Assembly (NCBI RefSeq): GCF_001500065.1
Contig: NZ_LQIN01000010.1
Coordinates: forward strand, 1 to 64,000
DNA: 64,000 nucleotides
Reading direction: 5' to 3'
Source: Mycobacterium sp. IS-3022
Lineage (GTDB): Bacteria; Actinomycetota; Actinomycetes; Mycobacteriales; Mycobacteriaceae
Part shown: piece after piece, positions 27,603-38,541 of the stretch
How the letters are laid out: each line of letters opens with the position of its first letter
Position numbering within the stretch: the stretch's first letter is position 1
Position numbers and translations under genes: made by a program
The notes under the pieces: generated by a model
What the model was told of the DNA's origin: nothing
The model's input: only the letters and a program-made list of their open reading frames with translations
The model's database searches: none

Positions 27603-28430
27603 CTACAGCGTGTCGGCCCTGGCTTGCGCTTGTTTGGCGCGCTGGTCGGCGATGAACCGCATCGAAATCCGGTTCATCAGCCTCGGCGCAAGCCGGGCGA
27701 ACAACCACTGGGCGTGCGCGATGCGCGGTTTGACCAGGATCGGCTTGTTCTTCTCGATCGCGCGCAGGACGTCGGTGGCCAGCCGGTCGGCGTCGTAGGG
27801 CTTGCCGCCCTGAGCGGGCAGGAAGTAGTCGCGACCGACGAACCCGCCGATCGCGCCCTTGTCGAGGATCGGGGTTTCGACGGCGGCCGGGCAGACGACG
27901 AGCACCCCGACGCCGCGGGCGGCGGCCTCCGACCGCAGCGCCAGCGACAGCCCGACGACGGCGTGCTTGGTCATCACGTAACTGGTGACCTGTCCGGCGG
28001 CGGTCAGCCCGGCCATCGACGCGGTGTTGACGATGTGACCGTGGCCTTGGCGCACCATCAGCGGGTAGGCGGCGGCGACGCCGTGCACCACGCCGCGGAC
28101 GTTGACGTCGATGATCGCGTTCCACTGCTCCAGCGTGAGCAGTTCCGTATCGCCGCCCCAGACGATCCCGGCGTTGTTGAACAGCAGGTCCAGTCGGCCC
28201 GCGCGGTTCACCACCTCGTCGACGGCGGCCTGCACGGCACCCGCATCGGTGACGTCGAGACGTGCCGCGCGGGCCCGCGGTCCCAGGGCGGCCGCCGTGC
28301 GCTCGGCGGCATCGCCGTCGATGTCGGTGCACACCACATCGGCACCCGCGGCCACCAGCGCTCGGCACAACGCGGCGCCGATGCCCGAGCCCGCGCCGGT
28401 GACGATCGCCTGCTTTCCACTGAAACTCAT
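27603..28430 (-). CDS. Short-chain dehydrogenase/reductase (1)
   Basis: A 275-residue classical SDR. TGAGSGIG (11-18) is the NAD(P) motif, NNAG is at about 85-88, Ser138 and Tyr151/Lys155 (SYVMTK) are the catalytic residues. ATG 28430 overlaps the stop of the upstream SDR by ATGA and has GGAGA five bases away; longer readings lack support. Asp at the end of beta-2 (CTDIDGD) suggests NAD(H) preference. As the second gene of a pair under a KstR-type operator it probably oxidises a steroid or lipid hydroxyl; that is inference. Confidence 0.88.
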   Translation of the reverse strand: MSFSGKQAIVTGAGSGIGAALCRALVAAGADVVCTDIDGDAAERTAAALGPRARAARLDVTDAGAVQAAVDEVVNRAGRLDLLFNNAGIVWGGDTELLTLEQWNAIIDVNVRGVVHGVAAAYPLMVRQGHGHIVNTASMAGLTAAGQVTSYVMTKHAVVGLSLALRSEAAARGVGVLVVCPAAVETPILDKGAIGGFVGRDYFLPAQGGKPYDADRLATDVLRAIEKNKPILVKPRIAHAQWLFARLAPRLMNRISMRFIADQRAKQAQARADTL

Positions 28431-29203
28431 TGCGTCTCCGCCATTCTCATGACGTGGCCAAGCACGTCGGGGTACTTCTTGAGGTGCGCACCCCCGTTGA
28501 GGTCGAGCACCTCGCCGGTCAACCAGGACGCCTTCGGGCTGCACAGGAAGACGACCGCGTCGGCGATCTCCTCCGGTTGTCCCGCGCGGCCGAGCGCGGT
28601 GTTGTCGACGTAGTCCTCGACGAGGCCGGGGATGAGCGTGGAGCCCTCCGTGAGCGGCGTCTCGACGAAGCCGGGCGACACGGCGTTGACCCGGATGCCC
28701 CGAGGCCCCATCTCGAGTGCGGCCACCTGGGTGAGCATCGACAGGCCTGCCTTGGCCGAGCAGTACGCGCTCATGCCCACCGCCGGTTGTCGCCCGTTCA
28801 GCGAGCTGATCGAGACCAGCGATCCGCCTTCCCGCAACTTTTGACCCGCATATTTAGCGACGATGAACGCGCCGTTCAGGCAGACGTCGACCACCGACCG
28901 GAATTCGGTGACCGTCAGATCGGTGATCAGCCCGAGGCTGCCGAAACCCGCGCAGTTGACCACGATTTCGAGTGGACCGGCCGCGTCGAACAACGCCTGC
29001 ACCGAGGTTTCTTCGGTGACGTCGACGTGCGCCGCGGTGTGCGGATCGCCGAGTTCGGCGGCCCGCTGCCTCGCTCCGTCGATGTTGCGGTCGGCGAGCG
29101 TGACACGGTCGCCCTCAGCGGCCAGCGCCTTGGCCGTCGCCCAGCCGATGCCCGACGCCGCGCCGATCACCAGCGCTTTCCTGGCGGTGTGCCCGTTGCT
29201 CAT
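28427..29203 (-). CDS. Short-chain dehydrogenase/reductase (2)
   Basis: A 258-residue classical SDR. The Rossmann motif is a variant, GAASGIG (14-20); NCAG (83-86) and Tyr147/Lys151 (YCSAK) are catalytic. The C-terminus DLNGGAHLKKYPDVLGHVMRMAETQ is longer than usual. It is the first gene of a two-SDR operon whose start lies 25 bases from a perfect KstR-type operator (29228-29241). KstR represses cholesterol catabolism, so a role in steroid or side-chain oxidation is likely but unproven. Confidence 0.87.
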   Translation of the reverse strand: MSNGHTARKALVIGAASGIGWATAKALAAEGDRVTLADRNIDGARQRAAELGDPHTAAHVDVTEETSVQALFDAAGPLEIVVNCAGFGSLGLITDLTVTEFRSVVDVCLNGAFIVAKYAGQKLREGGSLVSISSLNGRQPAVGMSAYCSAKAGLSMLTQVAALEMGPRGIRVNAVSPGFVETPLTEGSTLIPGLVEDYVDNTALGRAGQPEEIADAVVFLCSPKASWLTGEVLDLNGGAHLKKYPDVLGHVMRMAETQ

Positions 29204-29227
29204 ACGGTTGGCCCTTCGACGGCGAAG

Positions 29228-29241
29228 TAGAACGTGTTACA
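29228..29241. promoter_or_regulatory. KstR-type operator TAGAACGTGTTACA
   Basis: A perfect match to the published 14-bp KstR motif TNNAACNNGTTNNA, in the divergent promoter between the SDR pair (left, start 29203) and the SRPBCC gene (right, start 29268). Its position could repress both directions. KstR binds cholesterol-derived 3-oxo-acyl-CoA and is released when sterol is present. The KstR gene is not in this window. Confidence 0.75.
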
Positions 29242-29267
29242 ACCTAGCGCTTTGGCACACTCGGCAG

Positions 29268-29732
29268 GTGACCGAATTGACGATGTCCGAATCGATCTTC
29301 GTTGCCGCAGCGCCCGACGAGGTCTACGCCATGGTGTCCGACGTGACGCGGACGGGGGAGTGGAGTCCCATCTGCCGGACCTGCCGGTGGGACGACGGCG
29401 CCGGGCCGTGGGTCGGCGCGTGGTTCACCGGACGCAACGAGACACCGGAGCGGACATGGGAGACGCGCTCGCAGGTGGTGGCCGCCGACCCTGGGCGCGA
29501 GTTCGCGTGGGAGGTCAATGACGGCTGGGCGTACTGGGGCTACACGTTTGAATCCGAGAATGACGGCACCCGAGTGACCGAGATCTGGAAGTTTCTGCCC
29601 AAGGGCCTGAACGGGTTCCGTGAACTGTTCGGCGATCAGGCCGACGCCGAGATCGAGAAGCGCAGGGATGCCGCGCGCACCGGTATCCCCGCCACGCTCG
29701 CGGCGATCAAGAAGGTCGCCGAGGGTTCCTGA
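29268..29732 (+). CDS. SRPBCC-fold (START-like) protein
   Basis: About 154 residues from GTG 29268 (or 149 from ATG 29283). The N-terminal SIFVAAAPDEVYAMVSDVTRTGEWSP and the C-terminal helix DAARTGIPATLAAIKKVAE are typical of polyketide-cyclase/START-like lipid-binding proteins. It likely binds a hydrophobic ligand. It is divergent from the SDR pair and shares the KstR-type operator, so the ligand may be a steroid or acyl intermediate. A longer reading to 28863 would overlap the SDR gene antisense and is rejected. Confidence 0.8.
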   Translation: MTELTMSESIFVAAAPDEVYAMVSDVTRTGEWSPICRTCRWDDGAGPWVGAWFTGRNETPERTWETRSQVVAADPGREFAWEVNDGWAYWGYTFESENDGTRVTEIWKFLPKGLNGFRELFGDQADAEIEKRRDAARTGIPATLAAIKKVAEGS

Positions 29733-29838
29733 CCGCGCTGCCGTGGCGCTTCCCTGTCACTAACACATTTCCACTCGCGCGAAGTTTTAGGCATTGAGTT
29801 GTCGAAACCGCGTGTGCGCGCGAGTCGAATCGGGAAGC

Positions 29839-31518
29839 GTGAACGCCGTGAAGGTGTCGCTCGGTCGGCCCCGGTTCCGCGATGTGATCGCCGGGTTGGT
29901 GACGGGTCTTTTCTCCATCCCGGAGGGGATGGCCTACGCCAGCATCGGCGGGTTCAACCCGGTGGCGGGTCTGTACTCCGGTGTCGTCTCGACGATCGTC
30001 GGTTCGATGTTCGCCCGCACCGTACTGATGGTCACCACGCTGACCAGTGCGCTGGCGTTGACGTCGCAAAGTGTTTTGAGCGCAGCAGGACTCGACCCCA
30101 CGAACCCGTCGAACATCGCTGCACTGGTGATCGTCGCCGGTGCGATCATGCTGCTGTTCGGTCTGCTGCGGTTCGGCGCGATGATGAACTTCGTCTCCAA
30201 CGCGGTGATGACGGGCTTCACCACCGGCATCGCGCTGCAGATCATCGCCGGGGTCATCCACGACTCGACCGGATATCGGCCCGACAGTCACAACACGCTC
30301 GGCAAGTTCGTCGACGCGTTCGCGCACATCGGGTCCTGGCAGCTCGCCCCGTGCCTCGTCGCACTTGGCACCGTCGCGGTGTGGGCGGTGTTTCACTTCA
30401 TCAAGCCACTGGAAGCATTCGCGACGTTGATCGCGCTCGTCGTGGTGACGGTCGCGGTCACCGTGATCGACGTCGATGTCGAGACCGTCGGTGACATCGC
30501 CTCCATCCCCAATGCGCTGCCGCCCTTTCTGATGCCGAACTTCGCGGCGATGCCGGAACTGCTTGCCGGCGGGCTGGCGGTGGCACTGGTCGGGCTGGCG
30601 CAGGCGGCAGGCATTTCGGCAGCGGTACCGAATCCGGACCGCTCGCGTCCCAGCACCAACGGCGACTTCGTCGCGCAGGGTGCGGCGAACCTCGCCGGCG
30701 GGCTCTTCGGCGCCCTGCCGACAGGCGGGTCGCTGTCGCGGACCGGGGTCGCGGTTTCGGCGGGTGCGCAGACGCGGTGGGCAGGCATCTTCGCCGGAGT
30801 ATGGCTGGCCGCTCTGGTGGTCGTCGCGGGTTCGTTGGCCGAACTCATCCCGATGCCGGTGATCGGCGGGCTGATCCTGGTGATCGGCGCGGAACTCGTG
30901 GTCGGCCGGTGGGCGGACATCAAGCTGGTTCTGCGCACCGCGCCGCTGTCGGCGGTGGCCATGGTGGTGACCTTCCTGGCGACCACCCAACTTCCCTTGC
31001 ACACCGCGATCCTGATCGGCGCGATCACCTCACTGGTGCTCTATTGCGTAAAAGCTTCGCAGGCAGCGGGTCTGGAAGCACTTGTCCGTGCCGACGACGG
31101 CGGCTGGCTGATTGCGCCGGTACCGGAGAAGGTCGAAAACGACGCGGTGACGGTGTTGCAGTACTCGGGTGTGGGCCTGTTCGCCGAGGTGCCTCGCATC
31201 GACGAGGAATGGCCGAAGGTGGCGGATTCGCATCGGGCCGTCGTCGTGCTCGCCATGAGGACCTTGCCGGATGTCCCGTCGACGAAGGTGATCAAATCGC
31301 TTCGCCGTTGGGCGCAGGACCTCCACGACAACGGTGGACGTTTGATCATCGCCGGTGCCAGCCCTGCCACCAAGAAGGTGCTGGAGGCGGGCGGGCTGGG
31401 CGGCGTCTTGGGCGACGAGGGCATCGTGCCCGCGACCGACCGGGTGTTCGGGCCCGTGGAGGAGGCGGTGCATCGGGGTGAGCAGTGGATCTCGGGTGGC
31501 GGTGACGGTCGGGGTTAG
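29839..31518 (+). CDS. SulP-family anion (sulfate) transporter with STAS domain
   Basis: About 559 residues. The membrane part (to about residue 410) has the SulP opening RDVIAGLVTGLFSIPEGMAYASIGGFNPVAGLYS and roughly 10-12 helices; the C-terminal part (about 430-550) is a STAS domain (VTVLQYSGVGLFAEVPRI, RRWAQDLHDNGGRLIIAGASPA). It likely imports sulfate or another small anion. GTG 29839 and 29848 are candidate starts; GGGAAG at 29832-29837 fits 29848, while the frame is open from ATG 29794. Its stop overlaps that of the convergent FGE gene by two bases, and the sulfatase genes beyond suggest sulfate as substrate. Confidence 0.86.
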   Translation: MNAVKVSLGRPRFRDVIAGLVTGLFSIPEGMAYASIGGFNPVAGLYSGVVSTIVGSMFARTVLMVTTLTSALALTSQSVLSAAGLDPTNPSNIAALVIVAGAIMLLFGLLRFGAMMNFVSNAVMTGFTTGIALQIIAGVIHDSTGYRPDSHNTLGKFVDAFAHIGSWQLAPCLVALGTVAVWAVFHFIKPLEAFATLIALVVVTVAVTVIDVDVETVGDIASIPNALPPFLMPNFAAMPELLAGGLAVALVGLAQAAGISAAVPNPDRSRPSTNGDFVAQGAANLAGGLFGALPTGGSLSRTGVAVSAGAQTRWAGIFAGVWLAALVVVAGSLAELIPMPVIGGLILVIGAELVVGRWADIKLVLRTAPLSAVAMVVTFLATTQLPLHTAILIGAITSLVLYCVKASQAAGLEALVRADDGGWLIAPVPEKVENDAVTVLQYSGVGLFAEVPRIDEEWPKVADSHRAVVVLAMRTLPDVPSTKVIKSLRRWAQDLHDNGGRLIIAGASPATKKVLEAGGLGGVLGDEGIVPATDRVFGPVEEAVHRGEQWISGGGDGRG

Positions 31519-32393
31519 CGTTTCACGCAGCGAAAACCGATGTGGCTCATGCCGGTGTCGACGGGCTGAGGTCGACGTGCCGCGGGTCGGTAGCGTCGGC
31601 AGTACGAGTCGGCGCACAGGAACGACCCGCCCTTGACGACTCGTCGCGGCACCTGGAACTGCGGCTGTTGCGGGTCGTGACTGGCCGCCTCGCAACAGGA
31701 GTCGCCGACCCGGGTGTCGGTGTACCAGTCCGTCGTCCACTCCCAGACGTTGCCCGCCATGTCGTACAGGCCGTAGCCATTGGCCGGGAACGTTCTGACG
31801 GGAGTGGTACGTCCGTATCCCTTTTCGGGTCGCCACGGAAAATCGCCGTGCCAATAATTCGCCCGGCGCTCGCCCGGTTGTTCGGGGTCGTCGCCCCACG
31901 TGAATTCGGCGCCGCTGAGGCCACCGCGGGCGGCGGTCTCCCATTCGGCCTCGGTGGGCAGCGCCATGCCCGCCCACGCCGCATAGGCTTCGGCGTCTTC
32001 GTAGGCGATATGGACGACGGGGTGCTCGGCGCGTTTGTCGATCGACGACAGCGGACCGACGGGATGACGCCACGAGGCCCCGGGCGTCCACGTCCACCAC
32101 AGATTCAGATGCCGCAGATCCACCGGGCCCTGAGTCCGGTGGAACACCATTGATCCGGGTTGCAGGTTCTCGGCAGGCGCGTCGGGAAAGTCGACGGGAT
32201 CGACGGGCCGCTCAGCGACGGTGAGATAGCCTGTGGCGTCGACGAATTCGGCGAACTGCGCATTGGTCACCTGGTGCGTCTGCATCCAGAAGCCCTCGAT
32301 GGTCACCGGCCGGGCGGGTGCCTCCTCGGGGTAGTGAACGTCCGACCCGAGGACCGCGGTCTGCGGCGGAATCCAGACAAGGTCGTCGCTCAT
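31515..32393 (-). CDS. Formylglycine-generating enzyme (sulfatase-activating)
   Basis: A 292-residue FGE-sulfatase-domain protein, close to Rv0712. It converts the active-site Cys of type I sulfatases to C-alpha-formylglycine using copper and O2. The redox-active pair is Cys260/Cys265 in GGSFLCADSYCRRYRP; other motifs are EEAPARPVTI, LPTEAEWE and GNVWEWTTDWY. ATG 32393 aligns with the Rv0712 start and has GGAG nine bases upstream; GTG 32483 would add 30 residues and overlap the upstream gene by 8 bases. It is the last gene of a sulfatase-phosphatase-FGE run, which pairs it with the sulfatase at 33366. Confidence 0.93.
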   Translation of the reverse strand: MSDDLVWIPPQTAVLGSDVHYPEEAPARPVTIEGFWMQTHQVTNAQFAEFVDATGYLTVAERPVDPVDFPDAPAENLQPGSMVFHRTQGPVDLRHLNLWWTWTPGASWRHPVGPLSSIDKRAEHPVVHIAYEDAEAYAAWAGMALPTEAEWETAARGGLSGAEFTWGDDPEQPGERRANYWHGDFPWRPEKGYGRTTPVRTFPANGYGLYDMAGNVWEWTTDWYTDTRVGDSCCEAASHDPQQPQFQVPRRVVKGGSFLCADSYCRRYRPAARRPQPVDTGMSHIGFRCVKR

Positions 32394-32475
32394 GCTCCCA
32401 TGCTCCGCCGAGACTGCGGAGAGATCGTCGATTCGCCCGAAAACGCGATCTGTGTGCAGTTTCGACGGGGGTTGG

Positions 32476-33363
32476 TCAGCCACTGAAGACGGTCGCCCAG
32501 TCGTTGCGCATGCTGACCACCGACCAGCCTTCCTTCGACGCTCGCTCGAGCGCCTTCTCGGCGCCTGCGGTGTAGTCGAATTCGCGCTCGACGTCGTCGT
32601 GCAGCACCAGCAGGCTTAGCCCACGGGTGAACTCGAGCATCTCGATGTCACCGTTCGAATTGCCTGCGGCGAAGATCGGTCGTCGCCCGGTTCGCCCCCA
32701 GATCCGCACCGGCTTGACCGGTCCGTCGTCGAGGAACTCCGGACGATTCGTGGTGCGGAGGTCGCCATCGGCGAAATCGAGGCCGACCGAACTGCCGATG
32801 ACGCGTTCCGGCGGTATGCCGTACATCTGCGTGGTGATCGGGCGCATGAAGTCGCGACCGCCGCCTGATGCGATGTAGTTGGTGAACCCGTTGTCCTCCA
32901 GATAGCGCAGCAATTCGATCATCGGTGCGTAGCCGCACGCGGTGTACGGCCGCTTCAGCGTCGGGTGTTCGGCCGTCGCGTAGAACCCCTTGACCCGCTC
33001 GGCATGCTCCTCGACCGTCAGCCCCGCGAAGGCCGAGAGAATCCCGCCGGCAAGGACTTTCAGCTGGGAATCGTCGCCGTTGTAATGCTTGGTGACCGCA
33101 TCCCCGAACCATTCGAGATCGCCGGCAGCGGCCGCCTTATAGGGCTGGTTCTCGGCCAATGCAGGGTCGGCGGCGGCCTGCTCGGCCATCCGGCGGACCA
33201 GGAAGTCGAGTTGGATGTAGGCCGGTTTCTCGCACCACAGCGTGCCGTCGTTGTCGAACACCGCGACACGTTCCTCCGGCGCGACGTCGGAGACCGCGCG
33301 ACCCACGAAGTCGACGATCGCCGACTTCGCGGGCCCGTCGCGCCAGCTGTCCAGCACGCCCAA
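32476..33363 (-). CDS. HAD-superfamily phosphatase
   Basis: A 295-residue haloacid-dehalogenase-like hydrolase. Motif I is VAVFDNDGTLWCEKP (nucleophile Asp), motif II IASGGGRDF, motif IV FAAGNSNGDIEML. It resembles nonspecific acid phosphatase-like HAD proteins often found beside sulfatases. The start is TTG 33363 or GTG 33357; it follows the sulfatase stop by two bases, so the genes are translationally linked. Its substrate is unknown; a phosphate ester released together with sulfate is a guess. Confidence 0.82.
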   Translation of the reverse strand: MGVLDSWRDGPAKSAIVDFVGRAVSDVAPEERVAVFDNDGTLWCEKPAYIQLDFLVRRMAEQAAADPALAENQPYKAAAAGDLEWFGDAVTKHYNGDDSQLKVLAGGILSAFAGLTVEEHAERVKGFYATAEHPTLKRPYTACGYAPMIELLRYLEDNGFTNYIASGGGRDFMRPITTQMYGIPPERVIGSSVGLDFADGDLRTTNRPEFLDDGPVKPVRIWGRTGRRPIFAAGNSNGDIEMLEFTRGLSLLVLHDDVEREFDYTAGAEKALERASKEGWSVVSMRNDWATVFSG

Positions 33364-33365
33364 TC

Positions 33366-34910
<1,545 letters not shown>

Positions 34911-35099
34911 GTCGACTCCTTGCACTCGGCTGATCCGTTGACCTCTCGTGAGCTCAACACTAAGTCGGCGCGTGTTCGGATGCCGCGCCTTGGCGAGATT
35001 CGTACCCATTCCCCGGCTGCGGAACCACTTCCGACGCATTCGGTATCGCGAATTCCGTTTAGCCGTGCCAAGGGTGGTGGCGGCGTAATAATCCGTTTC

Positions 35100-37187
35100 A
35101 TGGAACCTCTACAGGACACGCAGCAAGGGCAGGCGTCACATACCGAGGGTGGGGCCATCTCCAGACGAACGGCATTGAGCCGCTTGGGGATCATCGGTGT
35201 GGGGACGGTGGCGGCCTCGAGTCTGATCGCGGCATGCAACGATTCCGGAGACACCGCCGCCTCGGGCGCCGGGACGTTGACGACCGACAACAAACCGAAA
35301 GGGGCCACGGAGGCCACCAAGGCAGCAAACCAGAAACTCGTCGAGACGCTGCCCTTCAACGACCGCAGTGACTTCGAGGATGCGAAGCGAGGCCTCATAG
35401 CCAAGCCCGACACGCTGACGATCAAAGACGCCGACGGCAATGTCGTCTGGGACCTGGAGGAGTACAAGAAGTACATCGCCGATGACAAGCCGGCACCCGA
35501 CACCGTCAATCCAAGCCTGTGGCGCAACGCTCAGCTGTGCATGCAGTACGGCTTGTTCGAGGTGGTGCCCGACCGGATCTACCAGGTGCGCAGCTTCGAC
35601 CTGTCGAACATCACCTTCGTCCGCGGCGATACCGGCTGGATCGTGATCGACACATTGATCTCACCGGAAACCGCAAAGGCCGGCCTGGACTTCGCCAACG
35701 AGAAGCTCGGCCCCCGGCCCATCGTGGCTGTAGTTCACAGCCACTCGCATGTCGACCACTACGGGGGTGTCCGGGGCATTGTTTCCCAGGCTGATGTCGA
35801 CTCGGGCAAGGTCAAAATCATTGCGCCGCAGGCGTTTGTCGAGGATGCGGTGAGCGAGAACGTCATTGCCGGCAACGCGATGTCCCGCCGGGCGGTCTAC
35901 ATGTACGGCGCACTGCTGCCGCGCAACGCCCAGGGTGGTGTGAACGGTGGTCTCGGGATGACGGTCTCGGCCGGTGTGCCCAGCCTGATCATCCCGACCG
36001 ACATCATCAGCACCACCGGCACGAAGATGACCGTCGATGGTGTCGACATGGAGTTCCAGATGACGCCGGGTACCGAGGCGCCCACAGAGATGAACACGTT
36101 CTTCCCGCAATTCAAAGCCATGTGGATGGCGGAGAACACCACCAACACCATGCACAACCTGCTGACCTTGCGCGGCGCGCAGGTCCGAGATGCACGCGTG
36201 TGGGCCAGCTTCCTCGATGAAACGATCCGGACGTACGGCCCCAACACCGAGGTGAAGTTCCAGAGTCACCACTGGCCCAAGTGGGGCAATGCCAACATCA
36301 TCGACTACTGGAAGCGCCAGCGTGACATGTACAAGTACATGCACGATCAGTCCGTGCGGTTGATGAACCAGGGTTATGTCGGTTCGGAGATCGCTGAAGA
36401 ACTCCAGTTCCCGCCCGAGCTGAACAATTACTGGCCGGACCGCGGCTACTACGGCACCTTGAAACACAATTCGCGGGCCGTGTACCAGCGCTACATGGGC
36501 TGGTATGACGGCAATCCCTCCGATCTCGACGATCTTCCACCGCAGGAGGCGGCCAAGAAGTATGTCGAGTACATGGGTGGCGAGGAAGCCATTCTGGACA
36601 AGGCCAAGAACGACTTCGACAACGGCAACTACCGCTGGGCCGCGATGGTGCTCAAGCACGTCGTGTTCGCCAACCCGGACAGTGTGCACGGCAAGAACCT
36701 CCTGGCCGACAGCTACGAACAGATGGGCTATCAGGCCGAATCCGGACCATGGCGGTCGGTGTACCTGCAGGGCGCCTACGAGCTACGCAACGGCGTGCCC
36801 GATGCCGGAGGTACCGATACGGCCAGCCCGGACACCATCAACGCCATGCCGCCGGAAATGATGTTCGACTATCTGGGGGTGCGCCTGAATGGCCCGAAGG
36901 CCGCGGGAAAGAACATCACCCTGAACGTCGATTTCACCGACCTGAACAAGCAGTATGGGCTGATCGTGGAAAACGCTGTCCTCAACTACGGGCCGCCGGT
37001 ACCCAACGCCAATGCCAGCCTCAAGCTCACCAAGCCGACCATGAACGATATTCAGCTGGGCAAGTTGAAGCTCACCGACGGCATCGACCAGAACAAGGTG
37101 ACCCTCGAGGGCAATCGCCAATCGGTCGAGGAGTTCGTGGGATTGCTGGACACCTTCCCGTTCTGGTTCAACATCGTGACGCCGTAG
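35100..37187 (+). CDS. Tat-exported lipoprotein alkylsulfatase (metallo-beta-lactamase fold)
   Basis: A 695-residue type III (SdsA1-like) zinc alkylsulfatase. The N-terminus has a twin-arginine motif (SRRTALSRLG, Arg22/Arg23) and a lipobox ending at Cys46 (SLIAAC), so it should be a Tat-exported lipoprotein on the outer face of the membrane. The zinc motif is HSHSHVDH (213-220). The middle (about 430-560) is the alkylsulfatase dimerisation region and the C-terminus (about 590-690) resembles SCP2. It should hydrolyse alkyl sulfates such as SDS-like surfactants to sulfate and alcohol. Divergent from the type I sulfatase, 189 bases apart. The start at ATG 35100 lacks a strong RBS. Confidence 0.92.
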   Translation: MEPLQDTQQGQASHTEGGAISRRTALSRLGIIGVGTVAASSLIAACNDSGDTAASGAGTLTTDNKPKGATEATKAANQKLVETLPFNDRSDFEDAKRGLIAKPDTLTIKDADGNVVWDLEEYKKYIADDKPAPDTVNPSLWRNAQLCMQYGLFEVVPDRIYQVRSFDLSNITFVRGDTGWIVIDTLISPETAKAGLDFANEKLGPRPIVAVVHSHSHVDHYGGVRGIVSQADVDSGKVKIIAPQAFVEDAVSENVIAGNAMSRRAVYMYGALLPRNAQGGVNGGLGMTVSAGVPSLIIPTDIISTTGTKMTVDGVDMEFQMTPGTEAPTEMNTFFPQFKAMWMAENTTNTMHNLLTLRGAQVRDARVWASFLDETIRTYGPNTEVKFQSHHWPKWGNANIIDYWKRQRDMYKYMHDQSVRLMNQGYVGSEIAEELQFPPELNNYWPDRGYYGTLKHNSRAVYQRYMGWYDGNPSDLDDLPPQEAAKKYVEYMGGEEAILDKAKNDFDNGNYRWAAMVLKHVVFANPDSVHGKNLLADSYEQMGYQAESGPWRSVYLQGAYELRNGVPDAGGTDTASPDTINAMPPEMMFDYLGVRLNGPKAAGKNITLNVDFTDLNKQYGLIVENAVLNYGPPVPNANASLKLTKPTMNDIQLGKLKLTDGIDQNKVTLEGNRQSVEEFVGLLDTFPFWFNIVTP

Positions 37188-37204
37188 GCGCCGTACGCTG
37201 AGCC

Positions 37205-37729
37205 ATGGCGCTGGCGGTCTGCCTGCTTTTCGACCGCCGATCCGAGCGTGCGGTCCGCGCGCTGTGGGACCGGCTGGAAGACATCGGCGTGCCGAGCCTG
37301 CGGTCGCACACCCACGGCAAGCACTTGCCCCATGTGAGCTATGCGGTGCTGCGCCGCTGGGACGACGCCGCTGTCGCCGATGCGCTCGCAGGCCTCGACG
37401 GTGGAGAACCGGTCGAATTGCACTTCGACGGGATAGGCCTGTTCCGGCGGGGCCGGGTATGGCTCGTCGCAGGCGTCAGCGCGGACGTGGCTACCCGCCA
37501 GCAGCGGGTGGTCGAGGCCGTTGTGGCGACGGGCGCCGATCTGCACAAGCACTATCGCCCGGGGAGCTGGCTGCCGCACTGTTCGCTTGCACCGCGCGCG
37601 ACGTTGGCGCAGCTGCCGACCGTGGCGGCGACGGTGATGGACGTCCTGCCGCTTCGCGCGCGGGTGGATCATGCGGCGCTGATCAACAGCGGCACAGGAG
37701 AAGTCACTGAGCTGGCGACGTTGCCCTGA
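37205..37729 (+). CDS. 2H phosphoesterase (2'-5' RNA ligase-like)
   Basis: A 174-residue protein with the two HxS motifs of the 2H phosphoesterase fold: His43-Val-Ser45 (LPHVSY) and His125-Cys-Ser127 (LPHCSL). Family members act on 2',3'-cyclic or 2'-5' phosphodiester bonds of RNA or nucleotides. It starts 17 bases after the alkylsulfatase gene and may be co-transcribed. Its 3' end overlaps the convergent alpha/beta-hydrolase gene by 26 bases. Confidence 0.82.
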   Translation: MALAVCLLFDRRSERAVRALWDRLEDIGVPSLRSHTHGKHLPHVSYAVLRRWDDAAVADALAGLDGGEPVELHFDGIGLFRRGRVWLVAGVSADVATRQQRVVEAVVATGADLHKHYRPGSWLPHCSLAPRATLAQLPTVAATVMDVLPLRARVDHAALINSGTGEVTELATLP

Positions 37730-38447
37730 CGGTTTCGTCGACCGCGTCGACGTGCGCACGCACCAGTGCGGGAAAGCGGCCGCGGTCGGGCCGGAAGATG
37801 TCGTGCGGGGAGTCGGGGAAGACATGCAGCCGCGCCGCTGGAAACAGACATCGGTAACGGTCCCACGCGGCGTCGTCGATCAACGGGCTGCTGGGACTTC
37901 GTACCACCAGCAGCGGCGGCTGCCACTGCGCCAGCGGTTCCCAGAAGGACTGCGAACACGCGGAGCGGAACGTGGCGACGCCCGCGTCGCGGTCGAGACG
38001 CTCGCGCACCGGAGTACCCCGCCAGCGTCCGTCCAACAGTCTGACGAAGATGTGCTCTGGAAGCGTGATCTCCTCGGGGATGTAGTCGCCGATCGAGATC
38101 GACCGCACCCGGTCGCGATGCGCCAGCGCCCACGTCAGCGCATATGCCGTGCCGCGCGAGAACGTCACCAGATGCACCGGGCCGTCGGTGACCGTGTCGA
38201 TCACCGCGCCCACGTCGCTCCCGAGTGTCCTTGAGTCGTAACCACTTTCGGGTACGCCGCTGCGCCCATGGCCCCGCAGCTCGACGACGAGCGTCCGCCG
38301 GCCGAACAGCGCGAGTATGTCGGCGTAGTCGTCGGCGAGATCGGTCATGCCCGGCACGAAGATGACCGGCGCGCCGTGACCCTCACCGCCCGAGTCGAGG
38401 TAGTGAAGGCGGACGTCGCCGTTGGCTGTGAAGCGCGAATCGACCAT
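37704..38447 (-). CDS. Alpha/beta-hydrolase
   Basis: About 247 residues from ATG 38447 (GGTGG upstream on the coding strand); ATG 38459 or 38498 are longer options. The oxyanion region is VIFVPGMTD, the nucleophile is Ser in LVTFSRGTA (Thr replaces the usual first Gly of GxSxG), and the His is in FPDSPHDIF. Likely an esterase, lipase or C-C hydrolase of unknown substrate. It overlaps the 2H phosphoesterase gene tail to tail and is divergent from the DUF1876 gene. Confidence 0.82.
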   Translation of the reverse strand: MVDSRFTANGDVRLHYLDSGGEGHGAPVIFVPGMTDLADDYADILALFGRRTLVVELRGHGRSGVPESGYDSRTLGSDVGAVIDTVTDGPVHLVTFSRGTAYALTWALAHRDRVRSISIGDYIPEEITLPEHIFVRLLDGRWRGTPVRERLDRDAGVATFRSACSQSFWEPLAQWQPPLLVVRSPSSPLIDDAAWDRYRCLFPAARLHVFPDSPHDIFRPDRGRFPALVRAHVDAVDETVRATSPAQ

Positions 38448-38541
38448 CGTCACCACCATGCCGAATCGCCTGCCGCAGCGTGTGCGAATCGCGTGCAAAG
38501 CATCCGGCTAGGGAGGACCCTGATAGTGGAGGGTGATGGCA

